The position numbers and the translations under genes are program-made. Below are positions 26,151 to 36,195 of a DNA stretch of 64,000 nt, in pieces. How positions within the stretch are numbered: the first letter of the stretch is position 1; the number at the start of each line of letters is the position of its first letter. The stretch comes from an uncultured Aquimarina sp. (lineage in GTDB: Bacteria; Bacteroidota; Bacteroidia; Flavobacteriales; Flavobacteriaceae): assembly GCA_947498775.1 (NCBI GenBank), contig CANMLL010000006.1:1-64000 (forward strand). Reading direction: 5' to 3'. The notes under the pieces are model-generated. The model had not been told where the DNA came from, searched no databases, and saw nothing but the letters and a program-made list of their open reading frames with translations.

Positions 26151-27644
26151 ATGTCCAAAAAAATCGCAATCATTGGCTCTGGGTTTTCCTCACTTTCGGC
26201 ATCATGTTATTTGGCACAATTGGGTCATGAAGTACATATTTATGAGAAAAACTCAACGATTGGTGGTAGAGCAAGGCAGTTAAAAAAAGAGGGATTCACC
26301 TTTGATATTGGCCCTTCTTGGTATTGGATGCCAGATGTATTTGAAAGTTTTTTTAACGACTTTAATGAGTCGGTCTCTGATTTTTATACCCTCGAGAAAC
26401 TCAATCCTGCCTACAAGGTTTTTTTTAAAGAGGAAAAAGAAATCAAAATCGAAGATACGTTAGAAAAAATATACGCGGCATTTGAAGCAGAAGAAAAAGG
26501 AAGTTCGCTGAAGCTAAAGAAATTTATAAAAACGGCACAAGACAATTACAGGGTTGCCATCAAAAATTTGGTTTATCGACCAGGTGTTTCTCCTTTAGAG
26601 CTTGTTACCAAAGAGACCATAACACGTTTAGGTCAGTTTCTTAGTACCATCTCTCGTGAGGTACGTAAAGAATTCAAAAATGAGAAACTCATTCAAATAC
26701 TTGAATTCCCAGTTTTATTTTTAGGAGCCAAACCCAGTGATACTCCTGCTTTTTACAGTTTCATGAACTATGCAGATTTCGGATTAGGAACTTGGCATCC
26801 AAAAGGCGGAATGTACCAAGTGATATTGGGTATGGAGAAATTAGCTAAATCTCTAGGTGTTTACATTCATACAAATGCTACCGTTGAAAAAATTACTGTT
26901 GAAAATGGAAAAACAAATGGTATTATAGCTAACTCAGAAAAAATTGATGCCGATATTGTACTGTGCGGAGCTGATTATCATCATGGCGAAACCTTGTTAG
27001 ATAAAAAATACAGACAGTATTCTGAGAGCTATTGGGAAAAAAAGACTTTTGCACCCTCTTCCCTACTTTTTTACGTTGGATTCACAAAAAAATTAAAAAA
27101 CGTGAATCATCATAATTTATTTTTTGATACTGATTTTGATGCCCATGCAAAAGATATTTATGATGACCCAAAATGGCCCGAAGAACCTCTTTTTTATGCA
27201 AACTTTACATCATTAACTGATCCTTCTACTGCTCCAGAAGGTCATGAGAACGGTTTTTTTCTAATTCCGTTGGCACCAGGAATAGAAGATACTGAAGCGT
27301 TACGAGAAACTTATTTTGATAAAATTATCACTCGTTTTGAAAATCTCACACATCAAAATGTTAAAAATAATATTATCTTTAAAGAGTCCTTTTGTGTGAA
27401 AGATTTTATTAAAGAATATAATTCATATAAAGGAAATGCCTACGGAATGGCCAATACGTTGCTTCAGACCGCATTTCTAAGACCTAAGTTGAAAAGTAAA
27501 AAAGTAAAAAATTTATTTTTTACAGGACAACTTACCGTTCCTGGACCAGGTGTACCTCCCTCTTTAATTTCGGGAAAACTGGTGGCAGGATTAATAGAAG
27601 CTCAATTCAATAAAGTGAAAGAATTACAATTTATAACCTCATAA
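26151..27644 (+). CDS. crtI: Phytoene desaturase
   Basis: CrtI converts phytoene to lycopene by four desaturations using FAD. The 497-residue chain has the N-terminal dinucleotide-binding fold (IAIIGSGFSSLSASCYLA, then YEKNSTIGGRARQ) and the CrtI C-terminal motif GPGVPPSLISGKLVAGLI. The FDIGPSWYWMP stretch after the first motif is normal for the family. It is second in the operon, with crtB 35 bases downstream. Confidence 0.95.
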   Translation: MSKKIAIIGSGFSSLSASCYLAQLGHEVHIYEKNSTIGGRARQLKKEGFTFDIGPSWYWMPDVFESFFNDFNESVSDFYTLEKLNPAYKVFFKEEKEIKIEDTLEKIYAAFEAEEKGSSLKLKKFIKTAQDNYRVAIKNLVYRPGVSPLELVTKETITRLGQFLSTISREVRKEFKNEKLIQILEFPVLFLGAKPSDTPAFYSFMNYADFGLGTWHPKGGMYQVILGMEKLAKSLGVYIHTNATVEKITVENGKTNGIIANSEKIDADIVLCGADYHHGETLLDKKYRQYSESYWEKKTFAPSSLLFYVGFTKKLKNVNHHNLFFDTDFDAHAKDIYDDPKWPEEPLFYANFTSLTDPSTAPEGHENGFFLIPLAPGIEDTEALRETYFDKIITRFENLTHQNVKNNIIFKESFCVKDFIKEYNSYKGNAYGMANTLLQTAFLRPKLKSKKVKNLFFTGQLTVPGPGVPPSLISGKLVAGLIEAQFNKVKELQFITS

Positions 27645-27679
27645 CCAACCAACACGATAAATTCTAAAACCTTATCCCT

Positions 27680-28519
27680 ATGAAGGCTATCTTTGATACC
27701 GTATCCTACAATTGTAGTAAAATTGTTACTAATTCTTACAGCACATCTTTTTCGTTAGCATCAAAGATGTTATCGCAATCCATACGGCAAGATATTTATA
27801 ATATATACGGTTTTGTAAGATTTGCCGATGAGATCGTTGATACTTTTCATGATTATAACAAAGAAGAGCTTTTTAATGATTTTGAAGAGGAAATGTATAA
27901 AGCAATTAAGAATAGAATTAGTCTTAACCCAATTTTAAATGCTTTTCAGCAAACAGTGCATCAATACAACATCCAACCCGAGTTGTATGAGGCCTTTATG
28001 AAAAGTATGCGCCTTGATCTTCATAAAACCAATTATTTGACCGATGCAGAATATAAAGAATACATTTATGGGTCTGCTGATGTAGTAGGATTGATGTGTT
28101 TGAAGGTATTCGTAAATGGTAATGAGGAAAAGTATAATGAATTAAAGGAAAGCGCTATGCACTTGGGGTCTGCATTTCAGAAAGTAAATTTCTTAAGAGA
28201 TCTAAAAGCAGATTATGAAGACCTAAACAGAACATATTTCCCAAATACTGATCTAAAACAACTTGATGAAGAGTCCAAATTGAGGATCATTAAAGAAATT
28301 GAAGAAGATTTTGAAAAGGGACTTACAGGAATACTGAAACTTCCTGTAGAAGCTAAATTTGGGGTATATACTGCTTTTATATATTACCAAAAACTATTAA
28401 AAAAACTTAAAAAAACACCATCACTCGAGATAAAAAACACACGTATTAGAGTGCCTAATTATCAAAAATTTGGATTGTTGGCAAAATCGTATTTTGATTA
28501 CCGATTAAATTTAATTTAA
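27680..28519 (+). CDS. crtB: Phytoene synthase
   Basis: CrtB condenses two geranylgeranyl diphosphates to phytoene, the first committed step of carotenoid synthesis. The 279-residue protein has the two Asp-rich Mg-binding motifs of squalene/phytoene synthases: DEIVDTFHD near residue 54 and NFLRDLKADYEDLNRTYFP near residue 175. Together with crtI and crtZ in the same transcript, this supports hydroxylated carotenoids of the zeaxanthin type. Confidence 0.95.
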   Translation: MKAIFDTVSYNCSKIVTNSYSTSFSLASKMLSQSIRQDIYNIYGFVRFADEIVDTFHDYNKEELFNDFEEEMYKAIKNRISLNPILNAFQQTVHQYNIQPELYEAFMKSMRLDLHKTNYLTDAEYKEYIYGSADVVGLMCLKVFVNGNEEKYNELKESAMHLGSAFQKVNFLRDLKADYEDLNRTYFPNTDLKQLDEESKLRIIKEIEEDFEKGLTGILKLPVEAKFGVYTAFIYYQKLLKKLKKTPSLEIKNTRIRVPNYQKFGLLAKSYFDYRLNLI

Positions 28520-28545
28520 CCGTATTTTTGTACAAAATTTTATCA

Positions 28546-28995
28546 GTGAAGATCCTTATTCAAATACTTACTTTTTTTGCCGCTTTTTCTGTAATGGAAT
28601 TTATGGCGTGGTTTACTCATAAATATGTAATGCATGGTTTTTTATGGTCCCTACATAGGGATCATCATCATAAGGATCATAACAGTTGGTGGGAGCGCAA
28701 TGATTTTTTCTTTGTTTTTTATGCGATTGTAAGCATGTCTTGTATTCTTTTTCATAATCCTACTACATTTTGGGTAGGCATACCTATAGGTCTAGGGATT
28801 TTGGCTTACGGCATTGCATATTTTATTGTTCACGATATTTTTATCCATCAACGATTTAAACTATTTAGAAATGCCAATAATTGGTATGCCAAAGGAGTGC
28901 GAAGAGCACACAAAATACATCATAAAAATATTAACAAAGAAAAAGGCGAATGCTTTGGGATGTTGATGGTTCCTTTTAAGTACTTTAAAAAGTAG
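28546..28995 (+). CDS. crtZ: Beta-carotene hydroxylase
   Basis: CrtZ is a membrane di-iron hydroxylase that converts beta-carotene to zeaxanthin. The chain of about 149 residues keeps the histidine clusters: HKYVMHGFLWSLHRDHHH, HDIFIHQR and RAHKIHHK, with four hydrophobic segments. The GTG at 28546 (VKILIQILTFF) gives the usual N-terminus; a TTG at 28528 would add six residues. It lies 26 bases after crtB and converges on the thioredoxin gene with only 6 bases between stops. The lycopene cyclase crtY that should act before it is not in this window. Confidence 0.93.
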   Translation: MKILIQILTFFAAFSVMEFMAWFTHKYVMHGFLWSLHRDHHHKDHNSWWERNDFFFVFYAIVSMSCILFHNPTTFWVGIPIGLGILAYGIAYFIVHDIFIHQRFKLFRNANNWYAKGVRRAHKIHHKNINKEKGECFGMLMVPFKYFKK

Positions 28996-29001
28996 TGTTA
29001 T

Positions 29002-29562
29002 CTATTCTAACAATAGGTTGTCTATTGTTTCCCTTACTTTATCACTATTCCAATTCGCAGCATTTGATTTATCTATAACAATATTTCCTTTTTTATCAAT
29101 AAGATATGTTTGTGGAATAGGATCATTTACAAAAGGTTCGGGATGCTCTGATAAAGATCTGTACACAGGATAATTATATTGTTTAGCATCCATAAATTTT
29201 GAAATATCTTCATCCACCTCGTTTGTTACGAATAAAAACACAACCTTTTCATGATAATCATTATAGAGCTCTTGCAATGACGGCATTTCTGCAATGCAAG
29301 GAGGACACCAGGTAGCCCAGTAATTAATCAAAATCACTTTATTTTTGGACGCAGCAAAGTCAATAGATTCGGTATTCACTCCATGCAATTTCCAATTATA
29401 TGACATCACCTGTTTTCTATCTTCAACCTGAACTACTCCTGGGCTGAAACTAAAGATTCTTGTCAGAAATATCTGCATCATTCCCCTTGTATTTGGTATG
29501 AAAAATAATATAAGTAGGATTACGAAAATCGCATTCGACACATTCTTTTTATTGAATTTCAT
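29002..29562 (-). CDS. TlpA-type thioredoxin-like protein
   Basis: A 186-residue membrane-anchored periplasmic thiol-disulfide protein. An N-terminal hydrophobic segment (about 10-28) is followed by a TlpA/ResA-type thioredoxin fold with active site WCPPC (NYWATWCPPCIAEMP) and the cis-Pro loop PIPQTYLID. Such proteins reduce apocytochromes or other periplasmic cysteines. It is a single gene whose 3' end nearly touches crtZ; I see no functional tie to the carotenoid genes. Confidence 0.88.
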   Translation of the reverse strand: MKFNKKNVSNAIFVILLILFFIPNTRGMMQIFLTRIFSFSPGVVQVEDRKQVMSYNWKLHGVNTESIDFAASKNKVILINYWATWCPPCIAEMPSLQELYNDYHEKVVFLFVTNEVDEDISKFMDAKQYNYPVYRSLSEHPEPFVNDPIPQTYLIDKKGNIVIDKSNAANWNSDKVRETIDNLLLE

Positions 29563-29633
29563 AAGTTTTGGAAAATTATATGATGTTACTCGGTCTTAAA
29601 ATCTATACGAGTTTACAAAGTTAGATAAATTAA

Positions 29634-29660
29634 TAAAGCGCAATCTTAGATTGCGCTTTA
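29634..29660 (-). terminator. Terminator of the four-repeat lipoprotein
   Basis: Perfect 12-bp stem TAAAGCGCAATC/GATTGCGCTTTA with a 3-nt loop, about 90 bases past the lipoprotein stop on the minus strand. Confidence 0.65.
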
Positions 29661-29750
29661 AAACTAACAAAAAAACAATGAACTAAGTTGATAATGTTCT
29701 CTAGGTGAGGGTAAAATCATTCAGTTCGAATGAATAGATTGTTTATATGA

Positions 29751-31157
29751 TCAATTACGGTTTACTGTAATAGAATTGGATAAATCAAAACATCCTTTAA
29801 GGTCATTAGCATTCATACCCATTTCAGCGCCCTGAAGTCCATCTTCATATCTTAGATACCAAATCAAACAAACACCAACCCCTGCATCATCAAAGTCTAC
29901 TCCTTCAACATCTGTTAGTGTAGATGGCAGACCTAAAATATTACCATCCGCATCTGTAATTACCCATGTACTATTTGCGCCAGATGCATCTGCACTATCC
30001 AAAGTAATACCGCTTACAAAATCTTGTATCATATCGACTGTAAAATTGAATGGCCCGCCGGCTATAGTTCCTGCATTAGCTTCACATGTACGAACGACCT
30101 CTATAGAATTAGATAAATCAAAATCGCCTTGCAAGTTGGCAGCATTCATACCCATTTCTGCACCTTGTAATCCATCTTCATATCTTAGATACCATATCAA
30201 GCAAGTACCCGGCCCTGCATCATTAAAATCTACTCCTTCTACATTTGCAAGTGTAGGGGGCAGTCCCAGAATATTGAGTGCTTCATCTGTTATTACCCAT
30301 GTACTATTTGTTCCAAAAGCATTGGTGTCATCTAAGGTAATATCTGTTACAAAATCGGCAGTCCCATCTACAGGAAAGCTAAATGGCCCTCCAGAAATTT
30401 TTCCGGCATTCACTACTTGGTTACGAACAACTTCTATAGAATTAGATAGATCAAATGTTCCTGTAACTTCGTCTACAGTAGTTGCAGTAGTGATATTCGA
30501 ATCATCCTCATAACGAGCATACCAAATAAAACAGCTCCCTGCACCGGCATCATCAAAATTGACACCCTCAACCATTTCAACAGTTCCGGGACGTCCTAAA
30601 ATATTTCCTGCATCATCTGTTATAACCCAAGTACTATTGGCACCAAAAGCATTGGTAGCATCCAACATAATTCCCGAAACAAAATCAGGTTCTCCATCAA
30701 CATCAAAACTAAATGGACCACCAGAAATTTTTCCGGCATTTGTTACTTGATTACGAACAACTTCTATAGAATTAGATAAATCAAATGTTCCTATAATTTC
30801 GTCTACGGTAGTTGCAGTAGTAATATTCGAATCATCCTCATAACGGGCATACCAAATAAAACAACTACCTGCGCCAGCATCATCAAAATTGACACCCTCG
30901 ACCATTTCCAAAGTTCCGGGACGCCCTAAAATGTTTCCTGCATCATCTGTTATAACCCAAGTACGATTTGTACCAAATGCATTGGTACCGTCAAGCGTAA
31001 TACCTGAAACAAAATCAGGCTCTCCATCAACATTAAACTCAAACGGTCCTCCCGCTATTGTGCCTGCGTTCACCGCAGGTGTGTTATCGTCATCGTCACT
31101 ACAAGAGACCGCAATACATCCTATTGCCAAAATCCCTACAATTAATTTTTTAAACAT
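29751..31157 (-). CDS. Lipoprotein built of four tandem 110-residue repeats
   Basis: A 468-residue lipoprotein (lipobox AVSC, then DDDDN). After the signal the whole protein is four head-to-tail repeats at residues 31-140, 141-250, 251-361 and 362-468. Each begins AG(T/K)I(A/S)GGPF.F.VD, continues with a TWVIT-D-NILG.P core and a C..WY.RYED strand, and ends with FDLSNSI.V.R. Repeats 1 and 2 are nearly identical to each other, and 3 and 4 form a second subtype, so the array grew by duplication. I do not recognise the domain; it looks like a beta-sandwich with one conserved Cys per repeat. A surface role is inference. Confidence 0.75.
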   Translation of the reverse strand: MFKKLIVGILAIGCIAVSCSDDDDNTPAVNAGTIAGGPFEFNVDGEPDFVSGITLDGTNAFGTNRTWVITDDAGNILGRPGTLEMVEGVNFDDAGAGSCFIWYARYEDDSNITTATTVDEIIGTFDLSNSIEVVRNQVTNAGKISGGPFSFDVDGEPDFVSGIMLDATNAFGANSTWVITDDAGNILGRPGTVEMVEGVNFDDAGAGSCFIWYARYEDDSNITTATTVDEVTGTFDLSNSIEVVRNQVVNAGKISGGPFSFPVDGTADFVTDITLDDTNAFGTNSTWVITDEALNILGLPPTLANVEGVDFNDAGPGTCLIWYLRYEDGLQGAEMGMNAANLQGDFDLSNSIEVVRTCEANAGTIAGGPFNFTVDMIQDFVSGITLDSADASGANSTWVITDADGNILGLPSTLTDVEGVDFDDAGVGVCLIWYLRYEDGLQGAEMGMNANDLKGCFDLSNSITVNRN

Positions 31158-31230
31158 TGCTTTTGTTTTTATGATTATTAGATCATAAAAATATAGACAA
31201 CCAACTCTTTAGAGTGTTAGCTATCTAACA

Positions 31231-31899
31231 TTAAGCAACATTTTTTAAACGAATCTCTTTTCTATTGAAATCTATAATATTGGACTCCTTTAATTCATTA
31301 AGAATAATATTTAAGGTAGGTCTAGAGGTCCCTATAAGATTAGCAATATCTTTTTGAGTGTATGGATGTTCTATAACCATATCCCCTGTGTCCGGACAAC
31401 AATGCCCATAATCTTCCTTTAGTTCGTCCAAAAACTCTAACAACCTTGTTTTTGTATCCTTAAAAAGAAGTAATTGTAATCTTCGTTCTAGTTTTCTAAA
31501 GCGTAACCCAATAAATTTGTATACTTTAAGGCTAAAAGACTGGTTATCTCTCATAAGGCCGTGCATGGTATCTACACCAATTGGGCAAATCGAAGTCGTG
31601 TTATCAACAGATTGCGCAAATTCGGTTCTTTTGTTTACTCCTAGAATTGCTTTTTCTCCAAAAATTTCACCTCTGGTTAAAATTGCTTTTACCACTTCGT
31701 ACCCTTCTTCAGAGTAGTATCCTATTTTTACTTTCCCTTTTTCGATCAAATAAACTTTATTGGCAGAATCTTCCTCAAAATAAATGTAGTCGTTTTTCCG
31801 ATAAGCATCGAAATCGTGATCTTTCTTATATTTTTTGAATTTGTGTGGGCATAATACACTAAAGAGATTAGCATCCTCAAAAAACCAGATAGCACTCAT
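31231..31899 (-). CDS. Crp/Fnr-family transcription regulator
   Basis: A 222-residue regulator with an N-terminal cyclic-nucleotide-binding-like beta-roll (YFEEDSANKVYLIEKGKVKIGYYS, then GEIFGEKAILG) and a C-terminal winged helix (YTQKDIANLIGTSRPTLNIIL). The conserved cAMP-contact Arg/Thr pair is not clear, and no Fnr-type cysteine cluster is seen, though two Cys pairs (HCCPDTG) lie just before the HTH. The ligand is unknown. It is transcribed toward the four-repeat lipoprotein and may control it. Confidence 0.88.
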   Translation of the reverse strand: MSAIWFFEDANLFSVLCPHKFKKYKKDHDFDAYRKNDYIYFEEDSANKVYLIEKGKVKIGYYSEEGYEVVKAILTRGEIFGEKAILGVNKRTEFAQSVDNTTSICPIGVDTMHGLMRDNQSFSLKVYKFIGLRFRKLERRLQLLLFKDTKTRLLEFLDELKEDYGHCCPDTGDMVIEHPYTQKDIANLIGTSRPTLNIILNELKESNIIDFNRKEIRLKNVA

Positions 31900-32021
31900 A
31901 ATGATTGTGTTTTGATGTTAGTTAACATCTGTGTCGTAGAAGACTGATAAACCTTACGTTAAATCATAAGAAAGTGAGCCAAAAGTTTACTATGTTTTCA
32001 CAATCCTTTAAAATACTTAAT

Positions 32022-32046
32022 GAACTCATCCTGACTTTTTCTATTT
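32022..32046 (+). repeat. Copy of the 3808 element end
   Basis: This 25-nt stretch, starting GAACTCATCCTGACTTTTTC, matches 24 of 25 bases of 3808-3832. No matching inverted end is seen nearby, so it may be a solo terminus. Confidence 0.55.
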
Positions 32047-32080
32047 AACCGAAAACTCCGAACAAAAAGAGTTTTCGGTT
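32047..32080 (-). terminator. Terminator of the M57 metalloprotease gene
   Basis: Perfect 12-bp stem AACCGAAAACTC/GAGTTTTCGGTT with a 10-nt loop, just past the protease stop on the minus strand. Confidence 0.8.
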
Positions 32081-32104
32081 ATTTCTGATAGTATAGTATA
32101 TATG

Positions 32105-33178
32105 TTAATTTTGCACTACACGGAAAGAAGAAATAATGTCATTCCACCCGTATTGTTGTAGACATTCAACACTAAAATTAGCACTAGCTGCACGACCACT
32201 AAAGTCTTTATCTGAATAAATAATTATTCTATACCCCTGCGCTACTTTAAAACTAGAAATATCATCATTACGGGTTCCTCTGGCTAATAAATCATTGAGA
32301 TTGTAATTACCCAACCCATATATTTGTGAGCTTCCTCCATATGGGCAGTGTCTATAAACAGTTACGATATTCTCTACACCACCTCCACCATCTCCAGGAT
32401 ATAATGTTCGTATGGCGACAAGGTCAAAATTAGTAAAACCTCTCCAAGGTAATACAGAAGAATTCATAACTGAGTTAGGATCTGTAAGTGGAGTTCCCTG
32501 AATTACTGAACCGCTATTTTGATTGGTATGAAGCAAACCAAAATTATGCCCCATTTCATGCACCATGGTAAACAACTTTCTTCCTGATTCCATAGTATTA
32601 AATCTGGTATTAATTTCGATCCAACTACCAACTCTTCTAGAAGCATTTGGTAATAATGCTCTGGCTACCCAATTTTGATTAGAAAAACCAATAAAAATAC
32701 GTGCGTCTGCATTGTTCCTATCGTTGGTAAGAGAAATACGCAATCCCGATCCGTTGATGGCATTATATTGAGCAACTGCTCCATTTATAGCCGTTTTCCA
32801 TGATTGTGGCACATTACCTTCGACAAAATAAGTGATGTCACGGGCATTATTCGCACTAACAATGTATGTGCCGCGACGTTGTTTATCATTGACCCCAGCA
32901 TCCAAACCATCTCTTTTAATATAATTTGCCACTTCATTTCTAGAAATTAGAAGATCTTCGTTAATGATAAACCTGTCATTTTCTTTGTCAAATTTAATTT
33001 CATCTTTTTCAAATCCTGAGTTTACGAGAAATGTGTAGTATTTGCCTAAATCGCTAGTTGGTTCTATAGTATTATCCTCAAGTCCTTCATTAGAACAGGA
33101 TACGATGAAACCAAAAGTCAATATTGCTACATATATAGCAATGTTCTTCCTTAGATGTTTGATACATTGTGTCTTCAT
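32105..33178 (-). CDS. M57-like metalloprotease lipoprotein with C-terminal crystallin-type domain
   Basis: A 357-residue lipoprotein (lipobox SC at Cys28). The middle domain has the zinc motif HEMGHNFGLLH (207-217, HExxHxxGxxH) and a later Met (SVMN) like a metzincin Met-turn; it matches the 'HEIGH' M57 peptidases of Bacteroidota. From residue 270 to the end, IVTVYRHCPYGGSSQIYG and IIIYSDKDFSGRAASAN with NDDISSFKV/NDIISSFRV are two beta/gamma-crystallin Greek-key motifs. These often bind Ca2+ ((N/D)(N/D)xxSS). It is likely surface-exposed; the substrate is unknown. The 426-bp region upstream is gene-free. Confidence 0.82.
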   Translation of the reverse strand: MKTQCIKHLRKNIAIYVAILTFGFIVSCSNEGLEDNTIEPTSDLGKYYTFLVNSGFEKDEIKFDKENDRFIINEDLLISRNEVANYIKRDGLDAGVNDKQRRGTYIVSANNARDITYFVEGNVPQSWKTAINGAVAQYNAINGSGLRISLTNDRNNADARIFIGFSNQNWVARALLPNASRRVGSWIEINTRFNTMESGRKLFTMVHEMGHNFGLLHTNQNSGSVIQGTPLTDPNSVMNSSVLPWRGFTNFDLVAIRTLYPGDGGGGVENIVTVYRHCPYGGSSQIYGLGNYNLNDLLARGTRNDDISSFKVAQGYRIIIYSDKDFSGRAASANFSVECLQQYGWNDIISSFRVVQN

Positions 33179-33604
33179 AAGTATAAGTTAAGGGTTACGT
33201 TAAATTTGTAATGCTATGAAATTATGAGAATTAACTTTTGAAGAAAAATAAATTAGCTATGCAGAGAAGAAGTATAGCTTAATGACCAAAAATAAATGCT
33301 ATAAGGCCATTTGAGCTTAAAAATTACTCAATGAACTCATTTTTGACCGAAAATGAGTTGAATATAACACTTATACCATGTATTGTTTGAATTTATTGGG
33401 ATAAAATGTTCTTTTTTCACATCAAACTACAGTATGTTGATGATTAAGAATTGATTCAAGCAGGTATATTTTTGAATGTAACTGCGGCAATGCTACGCTA
33501 AAGCTTATAAAAATACCTTATTCTTCTATAAAAAAACGAAACTCCTCAAGAAATTTCTTAAGGAGTCCATTATTTATGTTTTATGTAAGTATGCCTAACT
33601 TTAA
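33179..33604. other. Gene-free region (426 bp) with small palindromes
   Basis: No gene is seen. AACTCATTTT and AAAATGAGTT form a 10-bp inverted repeat around 33335-33360. A CTACGCTAAAGCTTATAAAAA stretch near 33494 resembles a segment of the 3808-3997 element. The aconitase terminator is at the right end. Confidence 0.5.
33541..33566 (-). terminator. Terminator of the aconitase gene
   Basis: Stem ACTCCTCAAGAA/TTCTTAAGGAGT with one mismatch and a very short loop, followed on the minus strand by TTTCGTTTTTTT. Confidence 0.75.
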
Positions 33605-35875
33605 TCAACCATTCTGCTTTTTGATCAAATTTAACGCAGAACCTTCTTTAAACCATTCTATTTGAGAATCATTATAAGTATGGTTTAACATGATTGTATC
33701 TTTAGTTCCATCTGCATGAACAACTTCTAAAGTTAGTTGTTTATTTGGTGCAAATTGGTCTAGGTCTGTAAAGTTGAATGTATCATCTTCTTGTATAAGA
33801 TCATAATCGTTCTCGTTTGCAAATGTTAATCCAAGCATTCCTTGCTTTTTCAAGTTGGTCTCATGGATTCTTGCAAATGATTTTACGATTACCGCTCTTA
33901 CCCCAAGATGACGTGGTTCCATTGCAGCATGCTCACGAGAAGATCCTTCTCCGTAGTTATGATCACCTACTACAATTGTAGGCACACCAGCTGCTTTGTA
34001 TGCTCTTTGCACATTTGGCACACCGTCGTACTCATCGTTTAGTTGGCTTTTTACGAAATTAGTTTTCTTATTATAAGCATTTACGGCTCCTATCAAACAG
34101 TTATTAGAAATATTATCCAGGTGACCACGATAACGCAACCATGGTCCAGCCATAGAGATATGATCGGTGGTACATTTTCCAAATGCCTTAATCAACAACT
34201 TGGCACCAGTGATATTTTTACCATCCCATGGCTCAAAAGGTGTTAATAATTCTAACCGCTCTGAGTTTGGATCTACAACTATCTTTACACTAGATCCGTC
34301 TTCTACAGGGGCCAGATACCCAGCATCTTCTACTTCAAAACCTTTTGGTGGTAACTCCCATCCTGTAGGTTCATCAAACATCACTTCTTGTCCATCGTCA
34401 TTGATTAATTTATCTGTTAATGGATTAAAATCCAAGCGTCCTGCTACTGCAATTGCTGCCGTTAACTCTGGAGATGCTACAAACGCATGGGTATTAGGGT
34501 TCCCATCGGCACGCTTAGCAAAATTTCTGTTAAAAGAGTGCACAATACTATTTTTTGGTGCATTTTTAGGATCACTATATCTTGCCCATTGCCCTATACA
34601 AGGCCCGCAAGCATTTGTAAATATTTTAGCATCTAACTTTTCAAAAATATCTAACAATCCGTCTCTCTCTGCCGTAAAACGTACTTGCTCAGAACCAGGG
34701 TTAATCCCCAATTCTGCTTTCATTTTTAAGCCTTTATCAATTGCTTGTTGTGCAATAGAAGAAGCTCTCGATAAATCTTCATAAGAAGAGTTTGTACAAG
34801 AACCTATTAATCCCCACTCTACTTTTAATGGCCAATCATTAGCTTTTGCTTTTTCGGTCATTGTGCCACCAACCTCGGTAGATAAATCAGGAGTAAAAGG
34901 TCCATTCAACAATGGCCCCAATTCAGATAGATTAATTTCGATTACCTGGTCAAAATATTGTTCTGGATTTGCGTATACTTCGGCATCTCCTGTAAGGTGT
35001 TCTTTTACAGCATTTGCAGCATCAGCCACATCAGCACGATCTGTAGCACGTAAATAACGCTCCATAGACTCATCGTAACCAAAGGTAGAGGTTGTTGCAC
35101 CAATTTCGGCACCCATATTACAAATAGTCCCTTTACCGGTGCACGACATTGCCGTTGCTCCAGGGCCAAAATATTCTACAATAGCGCCAGTTCCGCCTTT
35201 TACAGTAAGAATTTCGGCTACTTTTAAAATTACATCTTTTGGTGCCGTCCAGCCAGATAATTTACCGGTCAATTTTACACCTATTAATTTAGGAAACTTT
35301 AATTCCCAAGGCATTCCTGCCATTACATCTACCGCATCCGCTCCACCAACTCCAATAGCAACCATTCCTAATCCACCGGCATTTACAGTATGCGAATCGG
35401 TACCAATCATCATACCCCCGGGAAATGCATAATTTTCTAAAACTACTTGATGAATAATTCCCGCTCCTGGTTTCCAGAAACCAATTCCGTATTTATTAGA
35501 TACAGATTCTAAGAAATTAAATACTTCACTACTAGTATTTAGTGCTGATTGCAAATCTTTATCTGCACCAACTTTTGCTTGAATCAAATGATCACAATGG
35601 ACTGTTGTTGGTACAGCCACCTTATCTTTACCAGCCTGCATAAATTGTAACAGGGCCATTTGAGCAGTAGCATCTTGACAAGCAATGCGATCCGGCGCAA
35701 AATCAACATAATCCTTTCCTCTCACAAACGCCGTGTTTGCTTTACCATCCCAAAGGTGTGAATATAAAATTTTCTCTGCTAGAGTTAAAGGTTTACCTGT
35801 AACCTCGCGTGCTGCATTAACACGATCAGCCACCTGACTATATACCTTTTTTATCATATCGATATCGAATGCCAT
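33605..35875 (-). CDS. Aconitate hydratase
   Basis: Aconitase isomerises citrate to isocitrate in the TCA cycle using a [4Fe-4S] cluster. The 756-residue chain is of the mitochondrial (ACO2) type, with cluster cysteines in [13 protein letters not shown] and [16 protein letters not shown] near the start, [12 protein letters not shown], and the C-terminal swivelling domain with [10 protein letters not shown]. The start MAFDIDMIK is the usual one. It is monocistronic with its own terminator. Confidence 0.96.
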   Translation of the reverse strand: MAFDIDMIKKVYSQVADRVNAAREVTGKPLTLAEKILYSHLWDGKANTAFVRGKDYVDFAPDRIACQDATAQMALLQFMQAGKDKVAVPTTVHCDHLIQAKVGADKDLQSALNTSSEVFNFLESVSNKYGIGFWKPGAGIIHQVVLENYAFPGGMMIGTDSHTVNAGGLGMVAIGVGGADAVDVMAGMPWELKFPKLIGVKLTGKLSGWTAPKDVILKVAEILTVKGGTGAIVEYFGPGATAMSCTGKGTICNMGAEIGATTSTFGYDESMERYLRATDRADVADAANAVKEHLTGDAEVYANPEQYFDQVIEINLSELGPLLNGPFTPDLSTEVGGTMTEKAKANDWPLKVEWGLIGSCTNSSYEDLSRASSIAQQAIDKGLKMKAELGINPGSEQVRFTAERDGLLDIFEKLDAKIFTNACGPCIGQWARYSDPKNAPKNSIVHSFNRNFAKRADGNPNTHAFVASPELTAAIAVAGRLDFNPLTDKLINDDGQEVMFDEPTGWELPPKGFEVEDAGYLAPVEDGSSVKIVVDPNSERLELLTPFEPWDGKNITGAKLLIKAFGKCTTDHISMAGPWLRYRGHLDNISNNCLIGAVNAYNKKTNFVKSQLNDEYDGVPNVQRAYKAAGVPTIVVGDHNYGEGSSREHAAMEPRHLGVRAVIVKSFARIHETNLKKQGMLGLTFANENDYDLIQEDDTFNFTDLDQFAPNKQLTLEVVHADGTKDTIMLNHTYNDSQIEWFKEGSALNLIKKQNG

Positions 35876-36195
35876 ATACTATTAATTTTAAGTATTGAAA
35901 AGTCATGCGAAAATACGAATTTTAAAGGATTTTATTAAATGAATAGTCTTATTCCTATGTTTTTGCATTTTTCAAAAAAATAAGGTGTTCATTTGTGTAA
36001 ATCCATAAATTAGATTTATGAATTCTACAAAATCAACAAAAAAATATATAAGAAAATGATATGCTATAATTTAATTTTACGAAAACGTTATAGTAACTAT
36101 CCCAAATTTCACTAAAAAAAGATCATATTTTGTCAAAAACACAAAAGTGAAGCTCAAAACTTCACTTTTCCACATTACTAATATTGGCTCAACTA
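35876..36195. other. 320-bp gene-free region upstream of aconitase
   Basis: It holds an approximate TATTTTCG box on the minus strand at 35908-35915, likely part of the aconitase promoter, and the terminator at 36143-36169. Nothing else is recognisable. Confidence 0.5.
36143..36169 (-). terminator. Terminator of the 36196 gene
   Basis: Perfect 10-bp stem AAAAGTGAAG/CTTCACTTTT with a 7-nt loop, followed on the minus strand by GTGTTTTTG. Confidence 0.85.

Noticed and set aside
29751..31157. Tandem direct repeats as a CRISPR or VNTR
   Set aside because: They are in-frame coding repeats of about 330 bp without spacers.
34167..34784. A long antisense open frame (205 codons) inside the aconitase gene
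   Set aside because: It lies entirely within a certain gene on the other strand, has no family-like sequence and reflects codon bias.
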